Made by a program: the position numbers and the translations under genes. A model generated the notes under the pieces. It made no database searches. It worked only from the letters and a program-made list of their open reading frames with translations, and was not told the DNA's origin. A stretch of 8,931 bases of DNA from NCBI GenBank assembly GCA_964606405.1, contig CAZSGH010000071.1:1-8931 (forward strand), written 5' to 3'. Positions 1 through 6,450 of this stretch are shown one piece after another; position 1 is the first letter of the stretch, and the number at the start of each line of letters is the position of its first letter. The stretch is from GCA-002282575 sp964606405. Its GTDB lineage: Bacteria; Pseudomonadota; Gammaproteobacteria; Thiomicrospirales; Thiomicrospiraceae.

Positions 1-1888
1 CCATGCGGTTTAGCAACCAAGCAAAGGGCGACACCATCATGGTTTCTAGGCTACTCGGTGATTCGGGGCGCTGTGTGTCATTCAACGCTGCGATCAGCGT
101 TAAAATATCTTGATGAAAGCGAAGTTCATCAAAACTGTTGACCGCTGGCATGGGTAATAACGACACCGACTGCCAACGCAAACATTCATGCTGCACCGAT
201 TCAATGGGGTGAATGAGCGCTTCGGGTTTAAGCGCTTTACAAAATACTTGTGCGAAATTAAGCCACTGCTTGCTCGGGTGCAACACACTGCCATCGAATC
301 CCTGTCGGGCGCAAGTGACCACCACGGGCTGCTGAGATTGTCCTAACGTGATCATCCAATTGCTCACCCAAGCATCACGACCAAAACTGCGATGCGGGTA
401 ATCGTAAGCGATCTGTTGGTCGCCACAGGTTAAGGTCAAAGAAGACCAATGTTCAAAAGGAATGGCGCCGCTATTGGGTGTGGGCTCTTCATAAGCCCCT
501 TCATTAAATCCCATCACCCATAATTGTTGTACTGTGCTATGAAGCGTCTGCTCTGGTGTGAGTAAGGTCACGGCGTGCAAACGATGACGCTCTTCGCTCG
601 ACAAGTTAATTGGCGCAACATCCCATTGATTAAGCACCCGTTTGAGTTGCTCAGGAAATGCTAAATCGGCATAAGGCTCAAAGGCTTGTTTCAATTCAGC
701 CACTAGGTTCTGCATGCGTGTCTTTGTCATGGGTGTGGCAGGAATATCAACAAGGCTTTGTACAATCGAATCTAGCCAGTCGAATAAGGCTGTTATGCTG
801 GCAGATGCAAGGGGTGTTTGAATCTGATCCATAACAACCTTAACCGCTGCTTCCTCCGCTAACCGCTTCATATCACCTTGACCTAAGCGTGTCGCAAAAT
901 ACTGTCCTTTAGCACGTGACCAAGGCATAGATGGGTTAACGACAATCGATTGCAGTTGCAATAGCGGACGATCAAACAATTGGTAGGTTAAGCAATCTTG
1001 TAGCAGTTGTTTTTGCCAATCCATTAAGCTGACAGACGCCTGATCATTACTCACCAGAATACCCGCTTGCGCCAAATAATGATGCAACCAAAAACGGTAA
1101 TCGTTTTGTTGATCGGGCAACATAATGGCAAGGCTATCGGCGGTGCTACCCTGCTCCATTTGAACTTGTACCATACTGGCAACAGCACGACATTCAGCCA
1201 TGACATCTCTGGCAGACAAAAAGTGCAAAGACTCAACTAATGGCGACGTTGCATTGCTTGCGTTACCAGAGATAAAAGCATGTTGCCATGCTTGCATATC
1301 GATTTGATTCGGTTGAAATAAAGGCTCACCAGAGGGCGCAAGACCTTGCAAAGCTTCGATGATCTCTCGCTGCCAGAGTACAAGGCTATCTAACGGCTGG
1401 ATGCTTTGCACACGCAAAGGCGTAACGGCAGGCAGCTTGGATGCTTGCAATAACCACTGACGCGCAAATACTTGATCCGCAGGTCGTTGTCCTTGCATAT
1501 TCGCCCATAACTGGGCGATGTCTTGAAAATATCGTTGTAATCTAGGATGACACGCTGCTTGCGTCATGAAAGGATGATCTATACTGGCTTGCCATGTTAG
1601 CGGCACACTTGCCAACAACAATTCTAAAGCGGCACGCACCTGCGATAAGGTAGCCGCTTCATCCACCGCCAAACTCTGTGTCCAAAAAGCATCTTTCATA
1701 CGCATAGCGGCAGATCGTAGCGTCGTATGCCAGTCGATGTCTGGTTTGGGTAACAACCAATATTCCGATAACACATCCAGCAGCGCCGAAAAATTACCGA
1801 CTTTAACCCCAATAGTGTTTTGTTGCGCTAACTGACGGCGAACAGCGAGTGCGCTCAAGCTGTCGGGAACAAGAATAAAGGTTGTCAC
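1..1888 (-). CDS. AddB/RecB-like PD-(D/E)XK recombination nuclease, 5' part only
   Basis: I translated this by hand; 629 codons are open and the gene runs off the left edge. The start must be GTG at 1888, because an in-frame TGA lies two codons upstream; the protein begins VTTFILVPDSLSALAVRRQL. A helicase-like segment is visible: residues about 218-240 (HFLSARDVMAECRAVA) and about 252-258 (LAIMLPD) resemble the conserved stretch of AddB/RecC-type proteins that precedes the inactive helicase core. At residues about 610-628, SPSSLETMMVSPFAWLLNRM matches the usual entry into a RecB/AddB PD-(D/E)XK nuclease domain, whose catalytic residues lie outside the window. I see no Walker A motif near the N-terminus, unlike Bacillus AddB. 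By family it would act in double-strand-break end processing with an AddA/UvrD-like helicase, which I would expect next door off the left edge. The family call is fairly good; the exact subfamily is uncertain. Confidence 0.72.
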   Translation of the reverse strand, partial: MTTFILVPDSLSALAVRRQLAQQNTIGVKVGNFSALLDVLSEYWLLPKPDIDWHTTLRSAAMRMKDAFWTQSLAVDEAATLSQVRAALELLLASVPLTWQASIDHPFMTQAACHPRLQRYFQDIAQLWANMQGQRPADQVFARQWLLQASKLPAVTPLRVQSIQPLDSLVLWQREIIEALQGLAPSGEPLFQPNQIDMQAWQHAFISGNASNATSPLVESLHFLSARDVMAECRAVASMVQVQMEQGSTADSLAIMLPDQQNDYRFWLHHYLAQAGILVSNDQASVSLMDWQKQLLQDCLTYQLFDRPLLQLQSIVVNPSMPWSRAKGQYFATRLGQGDMKRLAEEAAVKVVMDQIQTPLASASITALFDWLDSIVQSLVDIPATPMTKTRMQNLVAELKQAFEPYADLAFPEQLKRVLNQWDVAPINLSSEERHRLHAVTLLTPEQTLHSTVQQLWVMGFNEGAYEEPTPNSGAIPFEHWSSLTLTCGDQQIAYDYPHRSFGRDAWVSNWMITLGQSQQPVVVTCARQGFDGSVLHPSKQWLNFAQVFCKALKPEALIHPIESVQHECLRWQSVSLLPMPAVNSFDELRFHQDILTLIAALNDTQRPESPSSLETMMVSPFAWLLNRM

Positions 1889-2025
1889 TGATCATACCTA
1901 TGGTTATCACTTGAGTGGCTATTGTAGTTTATTACCACCAAAAATCATTCAATCATCATGCTAGATCAGTATTATTTTTGCTGGTTGAATGTAATCATTA
2001 CCATCTGCATTGTTTGAATCTCATT

Positions 2026-2037
2026 GTCTAATTAGAC
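2026..2037. repeat. perfect 12-bp palindrome GTCTAATTAGAC with related flank
   Basis: GTCTAATTAGAC is a perfect palindrome in the gap between the downstream nucleotidase gene and the AddB-like gene. The bases from 2031 on (ATTAGACAC, then GGG, then TACGA) resemble the site at 4698-4720. It may be a degenerate member of the GAC-N7-GTC family found in front of other genes here. It lies about 140 bp upstream of the GTG start at 1888, too far for a simple core-promoter element. Confidence 0.3.
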
Positions 2038-2080
2038 ACCTACGGGGCTGTACGATTATTGCAACGTCTAAAATTATAGG

Positions 2081-2128
2081 CCTGCCATTCGGAACTGCTT
2101 TCTTGAAAACGCGTTAAGCAATGACAGG
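2081..2128 (-). terminator. possible stem-loop after the nucleotidase cassette
   Basis: The arms 2081-2089 (CCTGCCATT) and 2120-2128 (AATGACAGG) pair at eight of nine positions. An inner GCTT/AAGC stem (2097-2100 with 2116-2119) sits against the 3' arm. It lies 47 bp beyond the last gene of the duplicated cassette, where an operon end would be expected. There is only a weak T-rich run after it on the minus strand, so a terminator role is tentative; a TATAAT hexamer (2073-2078, minus strand) also follows but has no convincing -35 partner. Confidence 0.25.
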
Positions 2129-2174
2129 TAAATGATTGAAGCGAAACTGACCATATAACGAAATTGACTCTGTG

Positions 2175-2621
2175 TTATCGAGATTCTAAATACGTCATAA
2201 CCGCTTTCCAATCTGGAAAATCTGGTGTACCAAAATGAATATGTTCGCCAGTGAAGCGATCAGCACCATTCTTGGTGCGATCATCAATTAAATAATGCCC
2301 ACGGTTTAAGTGCTTATGGTGAGACAAAATAAGGCGTTTATAGGCAGATTGACCTAAATGGCGTTGAATCCATAACAGCTTATCCGACCATGCTGTTGGA
2401 TTGTCCCATGGTGCGGTTGACAGCACATAAGTGTCGTAACGTTGCGACAAAGATTCAAATGACTCGATGGCATCTGCTATGGGCGTCATTAATGAAAATA
2501 TACCTGGTACATCATCAAATCTTCCTTCATAGTTTTTGAGGGTTTTGGCATCCAGTCGATTGATTCCAGAAACAAAGTCAACCAAAACATTATCCATGTC
2601 CACATACACAATCTTTTTCAT
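2175..2621 (-). CDS. 5'(3')-deoxyribonucleotidase-like HAD phosphatase (NT5C family), downstream copy
   Basis: This 148-residue protein has the HAD phosphatase layout expected of the NT5C family, which removes phosphate from nucleoside monophosphates using Mg2+. Motif I is DMDNV, with nucleophile D8 and acid/base D10; motif II is the S68/T69 pair in YVLSTAPW; a basic position follows near K95 or K103 (YKRLILSHHK); motif IV is the D113/D114 pair in LIDDRT. FPDW near residues 135-138 is a typical C-terminal feature. Length suits the small bacterial members. The ATG at 2621 is preceded by TTAGGA eight bases away. It is about 72% identical to the product of 3195-3641 by hand count. Motif I carries Asn11 where the other copy has the usual Gly. 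It is the last gene of the duplicated cassette, 69 bp after its unknown partner. The substrate is not shown by the sequence. Confidence 0.85.
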   Translation of the reverse strand: MKKIVYVDMDNVLVDFVSGINRLDAKTLKNYEGRFDDVPGIFSLMTPIADAIESFESLSQRYDTYVLSTAPWDNPTAWSDKLLWIQRHLGQSAYKRLILSHHKHLNRGHYLIDDRTKNGADRFTGEHIHFGTPDFPDWKAVMTYLESR

Positions 2622-2690
2622 GATGTCATTCCTAATTATTCTGTTTTATCGGCAATCGCATTAGGCTATCTTTTGATCATCTTTGACACT

Positions 2691-3149
2691 TTAAAAATTG
2701 TTGTCTAGACTTGCCATTCTATCTTGATGACAACGTTGCGCATTTTCGTAACGCATTGTCCAAAGCACCGCGTTATTGACACGCGCATCTAATTCTGGAT
2801 CGTTATATTTTTCGGATAATGCCGCATAAACAGCATCGCTTGGTTGCATGTCGATGGCAATTGATCCCAAATAAGGCCAGATTAAAAAGGACAGTCCAAC
2901 CCTATCGAATACGTTAACGAGTCGAACTTCGGGGAAATTAGTTTTCATGTAGTCAAGAAACTCAGCTCGCGCCACTTCATCGGTATCCTCCTCAACTAAA
3001 TAACGATAATCTCCTGTTTCCTCGTCAACTTCCGGCTGTTTTTTGAATGCATGAACATCGTTATGGCTGGTATTGAATACGATCCAATAACCTTGGCGTT
3101 GAATGTCGGTGGCAATAAACTCTTCGATGGTCGGTAATAGTTGTGGCAT
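2691..3149 (-). CDS. unrecognised acidic 152-residue protein, downstream copy
   Basis: I do not recognise this family. The protein begins MPQLLPTIEEFIATDIQ, is rich in Asp and Glu (for example VEEDTDEVARAEF, residues 52-64), and has one hydrophobic patch at about residues 86-100 (GLSFLIWPYLGSIAIDM). I see no signal peptide or transmembrane span, so it should be cytosolic. WIVFNTS (22-28), the segment near IWPYLGSIAIDMQP and VNNAVLWTM (124-132) are kept in both copies and are candidates for the functional core. The ATG at 3149 has a good Shine-Dalgarno sequence, AGGAG nine bases upstream. It starts 45 bp after the upstream nucleotidase stop and is followed after 69 bp by the other nucleotidase, so co-transcription is likely. 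It may act with the nucleotidase as partner or regulator; that is inference from the conserved pairing alone. Confidence 0.8.
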   Translation of the reverse strand: MPQLLPTIEEFIATDIQRQGYWIVFNTSHNDVHAFKKQPEVDEETGDYRYLVEEDTDEVARAEFLDYMKTNFPEVRLVNVFDRVGLSFLIWPYLGSIAIDMQPSDAVYAALSEKYNDPELDARVNNAVLWTMRYENAQRCHQDRMASLDNNF

Positions 3150-3194
3150 GTTTGGGGGCTCCTAATTATATATGTGGGATGTATTGTTATGACG

Positions 3195-3641
3195 TTACTC
3201 TGGACACAAATAAGACATGACTGCTTTCCAGTCTGGGAATTCAGGAGATCCAAATCGAATCAACTCTCCCGTAAAACGACCTGCACCGTTATTAGTTCGG
3301 TCATCAATTAAATAATTTCCTTGGTTTAAATGTTTGCTATGAGACAGAATAAGGCGCTTGTAGGCTGCTTGGCCTAAATAACGTTGAATCCACAAGACTT
3401 TATCAGACCATGATGTGTGGTTATTCCATGAAGCAGTAGATAAAACGTAAGTGTTATATTTTTGAGCCAACACTTCGAACGATTCCAAAGCATCAGGCAA
3501 TGGAGCCATCAGCGAGAAAATACCAGGAACATCCTGCAATCTGTCGCTGTAAGTCTGTAAGGTATCATCATCTAACTGTCTTACCCCCGACTCAAAATCA
3601 ACTAAGACACCATCCATATCGACATAAACAATCTTTTTCAT
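3195..3641 (-). CDS. 5'(3')-deoxyribonucleotidase-like HAD phosphatase (NT5C family), upstream copy
   Basis: A 148-residue NT5C-family HAD phosphatase with all four motifs: DMDGV (D8, D10) with the canonical Gly11, S68/T69 in YVLSTASW, basic residues in YKRLILSHSK, and D113/D114 in LIDDRT. FPDWKAVM closes the fold near the C-terminus. The predicted reaction is hydrolysis of a 5'- or 3'-(deoxy)nucleotide; specificity cannot be read from sequence. The same length and lack of gaps relative to 2175-2621 show a clean tandem duplication. The ATG at 3641 has a modest AGGG site ten bases upstream. A 19-bp imperfect palindrome (3685-3703) lies 43 bp before the start, so this gene may have its own controlled promoter besides read-through from the unknown gene 69 bp upstream. 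Of the two copies, this one has the more typical catalytic loop. Confidence 0.87.
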   Translation of the reverse strand: MKKIVYVDMDGVLVDFESGVRQLDDDTLQTYSDRLQDVPGIFSLMAPLPDALESFEVLAQKYNTYVLSTASWNNHTSWSDKVLWIQRYLGQAAYKRLILSHSKHLNQGNYLIDDRTNNGAGRFTGELIRFGSPEFPDWKAVMSYLCPE

Positions 3642-3684
3642 TCTAGCTCAACCCTCGTTAGTCTGATGCCAGTGTAAAACGCAA

Positions 3685-3703
3685 TGAGACAAAATAAGTC
3701 TTA
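3685..3703. promoter_or_regulatory. palindromic operator-like site before the upstream nucleotidase
   Basis: TGAGACAAAATAAGTCTTA is a GAC-N7-GTC inverted repeat with five of six arm bases paired. It ends 43 bp before the ATG at 3641. On the minus strand it and the next bases align with the site before the unknown gene: both read GACT, one base, ATTTTGTC, a variable stretch containing GC, then TTTTACA. Confidence 0.42.
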
Positions 3704-3710
3704 TGCAATA

Positions 3711-4166
3711 TTACCAATCTTCAGAACGACTCATTCTTTCTTCATGAATGCCCTGTGCATCAGCAAGATGCATCGTCCATAACACGGCATTATTCACCGT
3801 TGGATCTTTTTCGGGATCGTTATATTTTTCAGATAAGGCGTTATAAACACGATCTCCTGGCTGCATATCAATGGCAATTGAGCCCAGATAAGGCCATATC
3901 ATGTAAGACAAGCTTACTACGTCAAACACCTCAACCAAACGCACATTGGGGAAATTGTTCTGCATGTAAGTTAAAAATTCAGCGCGTGCAACCTCATCGG
4001 TATCTTCCTCTACTAGGTAACGACGCTCTCCTGTTTCTTCGTCAAGCTCTGGCTGTTTTTTTAATGCATGAATATCGTTATAGCTGGTATTGAATACAAT
4101 CCAATAACCTTTGCGTTGAATGTCGGTGGCAATAAACTCTTCGATGGTGGGTAATACTTGTGGCAT
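3711..4166 (-). CDS. unrecognised acidic 151-residue protein, upstream copy
   Basis: Paralogue of the product of 2691-3149, with roughly three quarters of residues identical, and equally unrecognised. I choose the ATG at 4166 (MPQVLPTIEEF) rather than an in-frame GTG at 4190. AGGA lies eight bases before this ATG, the other copy starts at the same MPQ, and the eight extra codons have no counterpart there. It carries the same conserved blocks: WIVFNTS, VEEDTDEVARAEFL, IWPYLGSIAIDMQP and VNNAVLWTM. The C-terminal 15 residues differ most between copies. No membrane segment, signal peptide or known catalytic motif is visible. A GAC-N7-GTC element (4210-4228) lies 43 bp before the start. It is the first gene of the duplicated cassette, so it may lead a four-gene transcript. 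Function unknown. Confidence 0.8.
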   Translation of the reverse strand: MPQVLPTIEEFIATDIQRKGYWIVFNTSYNDIHALKKQPELDEETGERRYLVEEDTDEVARAEFLTYMQNNFPNVRLVEVFDVVSLSYMIWPYLGSIAIDMQPGDRVYNALSEKYNDPEKDPTVNNAVLWTMHLADAQGIHEERMSRSEDW

Positions 4167-4209
4167 GGTTGGGGTCCTAATTGAGTACACTGATTAATGT
4201 AAAAGGCTT

Positions 4210-4228
4210 AACGACAAAATGAGTCAAA
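4210..4228. promoter_or_regulatory. palindromic operator-like site before the upstream unknown gene
   Basis: GACAAAATGAGTC is flanked by A-rich bases and keeps GAC-N7-GTC, though the outer arms have decayed. It lies 43 bp before the ATG at 4166, the same spacing as the site at 3685-3703. The minus strand reads TTGACT here, which could serve as a -35 box, but the hexamer 17-18 bp further on is a poor -10. Confidence 0.38.
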
Positions 4229-4306
4229 TCAAAAATTTTTACCGTCAGGTATTAGCTTATAACATGCGAAACATTGTCGGATATCTGTGCAAAGGGGATA
4301 TGTTTT

Positions 4307-4651
4307 TTAGCAGTTAACCGATATAGCACGAATGAACTTACCTTGTTCTCGTGCATAATCCATTGCATGCTTAGTACCACGAGAGTGACCATTCCAAAAA
4401 GCAATGACTTCATCGGAATGATCAATCAACGTGATATTTCTAAGATACCCTGCGCCCACGCCATGCTTTTTCCATTCCGCAGGAAAAATTAGCTTGTCCA
4501 ACCCACATTGATCAGCAAATGCTTCACCAAGTGTATCGGCACCACGAGCAGCCCCAGATACTAACACAAAAGGCAAAAGTGGCGTCAAAACCGAGGCGAC
4601 TAGCTCGGCATCGTCAAAACAGCGAGAACCAATAACAGCAATTCGTTTCAT
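4307..4651 (-). CDS. DUF2493 / YspA-type SLOG-family nucleotide-binding protein
   Basis: This 114-residue protein shows the compact DUF2493 pattern: an initial strand ending in GSR (residues 8-10), the glycine-rich loop SGAARGAD (32-39), AGYLRN (67-72), and AFWNGHSRGTKH (84-95) before a helix and final strand. These belong to the SLOG superfamily (relatives of LOG and DprA), whose Rossmann-like fold binds nucleotides, NAD derivatives or nucleic acid. The reaction of DUF2493 proteins is not established, and I do not assign one. Length fits a stand-alone domain. The ATG at 4651 has AAGGA seven bases upstream. An imperfect palindrome (4699-4717) lies 47 bp before the start. It sits 138 bp after rtcB and 140 bp before the duplicated cassette, all in one direction, so linked control is plausible though not a tight operon. 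Confidence 0.85.
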   Translation of the reverse strand: MKRIAVIGSRCFDDAELVASVLTPLLPFVLVSGAARGADTLGEAFADQCGLDKLIFPAEWKKHGVGAGYLRNITLIDHSDEVIAFWNGHSRGTKHAMDYAREQGKFIRAISVNC

Positions 4652-4698
4652 CTCTCATTCCTTAATCTAGTGCGCTTTAGGATGATAATCGCAGGCTA

Positions 4699-4717
4699 TT
4701 AGACACAATGGGTCTTA
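4699..4717. promoter_or_regulatory. palindromic operator-like site before the SLOG gene
   Basis: TTAGACACAATGGGTCTTA pairs at five of six arm positions around a seven-base centre and lies 47 bp before the ATG at 4651. The similarity to R1/R2 is wider than the palindrome: GCAG before it and AAACATG after it (4692-4727) align with 6109-6147. A TATCAT hexamer about 15 bp downstream on the minus strand may be a -10. Confidence 0.42.
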
Positions 4718-4789
4718 CGAGAAACATGGTGCTTAATTTTCTATCGACCTAGTTTGGCTTGATAGCTTATTTTCATGTTATTAAAACTG

Positions 4790-6028
4790 CTATCCTTTCA
4801 CACAAACCACTTGCTTGAGCGTATGCACAATCTCGACCAAATCTTTTTGTGCTTCCATCACCTTTTCAATCGGTTTGTAAGCACGTGGTGATTCATCAAT
4901 CACGCCTTCATCTTTACGACAAGCAACACCAGCAGTGTCTTTGACATGCTCATCAATCGTCACTAACTTTTTAGCATCCGTACGAGACATAACACGCCCC
5001 GCACCGTGACTACAGCTGCAAAAGCTGTCCTCGTTGCCTAACCCACGTACAATGAAGGATTTAGCGCCCATACTGCCAGGAATAATACCTAATTCTCCCT
5101 TACGAGCACGCACCGCACCCTTACGGGTTATCCACACATCTTTACCGCGATGGGTTTCTTTATTGATGTAATTATGGTGACAATTCACAGCTTCTACATC
5201 AGCACGGAATGGCTTGGGGATCACCTCTTGAATGGCTTCAAGTGTTCTGGCCATCATAATGCTGCGATTCACTTTGGCAAAATCTTGCGCCCAAGCAACG
5301 GCTTGAATATAGTCATCAAATAAAGTGCTACCTTCGGTAATATAGGCTAGGTCTTGGTCTGGTAGATGAATATGGTGTTTCTCCATCTCTTTTTTAGCGG
5401 CAGCAATAAAGTGGTTGCCGATGGCATTACCTACCCCACGAGAACCACTGTGTAACATCACCCAAACATCTTGATTTTCATCAAGGCAGACTTCAATAAA
5501 GTGATTACCCGTACCCAAGGTACCCAAATGCGTAACATGGTTCGTCTTTTCTAGAAAAGGGTATTTTTCACAGAGCTTTTTAAACTCACTATTTAATCCT
5601 AACCAACGATCCAATACCGCTTGGGGTGGATTCGTCCAAGCACCAGGATCACGATTGGAGCGATTCATGTCACGACCGACGGGGACTTTACGCTCGATAT
5701 TGCTGCGAATGCCTTCTAGATTGTCGGGCAAATCACTAGCCTTTAGACTGGTTTTGGCAGCCATCATGCCACAGCCAATGTCGACACCGACGGCATCGGG
5801 AATAATCGCACCAATAGTCGGGATAACACTACCAATGGTTGATCCTGTACCCACATGCACATCGGGCATGACTGCAATGCTATCGTAGATAAATGGCAAC
5901 TTTGCCATATTAGCTAATTGACGCTTGGCTGATTCCTCGAAGGGAACGCCTTTAGTCCAAGATTTGATCGGCGCGCTACCTTCTTTTTCAATGCGTTCGA
6001 AACGCTCTTGTTCATTATAATTACTCAT
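4790..6028 (-). CDS. rtcB: RNA-splicing/repair ligase RtcB
   Basis: RtcB joins 2',3'-cyclic-phosphate or 3'-phosphate RNA ends to 5'-OH ends using GTP and Mn2+. It repairs cleaved tRNA and other RNAs in bacteria and splices tRNA in archaea and animals. The 412 residues match the E. coli size class (about 408). Key residues are present: C86 in DIGCGM, H176 in GTGNHFIEV, H193 in MLHSGSRG, H285 in NCHHNY, and guanylated H341 in CSHGAGR. The spacing 86-176-193 matches E. coli 78-168-185. PDVHVG (55-60) and GSMGAKSFIVRG (318-329) are also typical. The ATG at 6028 follows AAGG. No archease or RtcA gene is adjacent, and I see no clear sigma-54 (RtcR-type) promoter; instead the upstream region is repeat R1 with a perfect palindrome 89 bp before the start. 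It looks intact and functional. Confidence 0.96.
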   Translation of the reverse strand: MSNYNEQERFERIEKEGSAPIKSWTKGVPFEESAKRQLANMAKLPFIYDSIAVMPDVHVGTGSTIGSVIPTIGAIIPDAVGVDIGCGMMAAKTSLKASDLPDNLEGIRSNIERKVPVGRDMNRSNRDPGAWTNPPQAVLDRWLGLNSEFKKLCEKYPFLEKTNHVTHLGTLGTGNHFIEVCLDENQDVWVMLHSGSRGVGNAIGNHFIAAAKKEMEKHHIHLPDQDLAYITEGSTLFDDYIQAVAWAQDFAKVNRSIMMARTLEAIQEVIPKPFRADVEAVNCHHNYINKETHRGKDVWITRKGAVRARKGELGIIPGSMGAKSFIVRGLGNEDSFCSCSHGAGRVMSRTDAKKLVTIDEHVKDTAGVACRKDEGVIDESPRAYKPIEKVMEAQKDLVEIVHTLKQVVCVKG

Positions 6029-6045
6029 AATTTTTACCTTTTTAG

Positions 6046-6214
6046 AATCGTCGTCATGGGTTAGCCATCAATTCGGCTGTTTTATTGGCCTTGTCTTAGA
6101 TAAATTATGCAGCCCAATAAGACAAAGTGCGTCTTAGACAAACATGCCGACAGTAAATGCATGTAGCGTCATCGTCATTAGCAAGGATGGCGGTTAGTAA
6201 AATAAGTCCTGCCC
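6046..6214. repeat. R1, 169-bp direct repeat upstream of rtcB
   Basis: It matches 7961-8129 at 165 of 169 positions, same orientation and no gaps. The four mismatches (6052, 6059, 6064, 6074) all fall in the first 29 bases, so 6075-6214 is a 140-bp perfect repeat. It fills almost the whole space upstream of rtcB and so presumably carries that gene's promoter. It contains TTGTCTTA/TAAGACAA inverted repeats and the palindrome at 6118-6136. No transposase or clear terminal inverted repeats are visible. Confidence 0.93.
6118..6136. promoter_or_regulatory. perfect palindromic operator-like site upstream of rtcB (in R1)
   Basis: TAAGACAAAGTGCGTCTTA has two perfect six-base arms around seven bases, the best version of the GAC-N7-GTC element in the window. 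It lies 89 bp before the rtcB ATG, about twice the distance seen at the other genes. Confidence 0.45.
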
Positions 6215-6233
6215 TGTTTGTTTGCGGTGAATG

Positions 6234-6450
6234 CTATACAATATTTAGCCTGGCTTGTTGCTCTAACGATTGTTTAACGGCAGCAAGATAAGCTTGGTAG
6301 TTTTTTGAAGCCACTTTAATGTCTCCGTCTGAATCAATTTCACCAATGCCTTGTGTTGTTAAGTGACACGGGAAACAGCTATATTCAGCTACTGTTTGAG
6401 GAGCTGTTAATCAGCTGCATATAATCAACAAAAATCACTGAAACATCATG
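6234..6450 (-). pseudogene. decayed 3' end of a second leucine-rich-repeat-like gene
   Basis: The minus strand encodes a tail closely matching the end of the intact repeat protein at 8109-8780: QGIGEIDSDGDIKVASKNYQ here against QGIGEIDSYGNLVVSPKNYH there, followed by AYLAAV in both. It then ends in its own way, with LEQQARLNIV and a TAG at 6234. Upstream one repeat unit can be followed to about 6450, but a stop codon and a frameshift break it, and the N-terminal part and other repeats are absent. Identity in the shared stretch is far lower than in the adjoining repeat R1. It is therefore a remnant of a paralogue, not a recent copy of the intact gene. No start codon or ribosome binding site fits, so I do not expect a product. 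Confidence 0.75.

Larger units (their letters stand above)
2175..4166 (-). repeat. tandem duplication of a two-gene cassette (1020-bp period)
   Basis: Both stop codons recur exactly 1020 bp apart (2175/3195 and 2691/3711). The nucleotidase starts are also 1020 bp apart (2621/3641), and the unknown-gene starts are 1017 bp apart (3149/4166). Gene order, 69-bp inner spacing and Shine-Dalgarno sequences are kept. Proteins are about 72-75% identical, so the duplication is old and both copies have stayed open, which points to selection on each. Confidence 0.9.

Noticed and set aside
2691..3149. Archease partner of RtcB
   Set aside because: Length is similar, but none of the archease sequence pattern is present.
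3755..4093. 112-codon plus-strand frame, and the other plus-strand frames at 4274-4492, 5655-5888 and 8072-8296
   Set aside because: Each lies opposite well-supported minus-strand genes or the repeat, with no ribosome site or recognisable protein.
4166..4190. GTG start at 4190 for the upstream unknown protein
   Set aside because: The Shine-Dalgarno sequence and the paralogue both favour the ATG at 4166.
6046..6214. R as an insertion sequence or MITE
   Set aside because: No clear terminal inverted repeats or target duplications; GCCATC/GATGGC near the ends of R1 is not conserved in R2.
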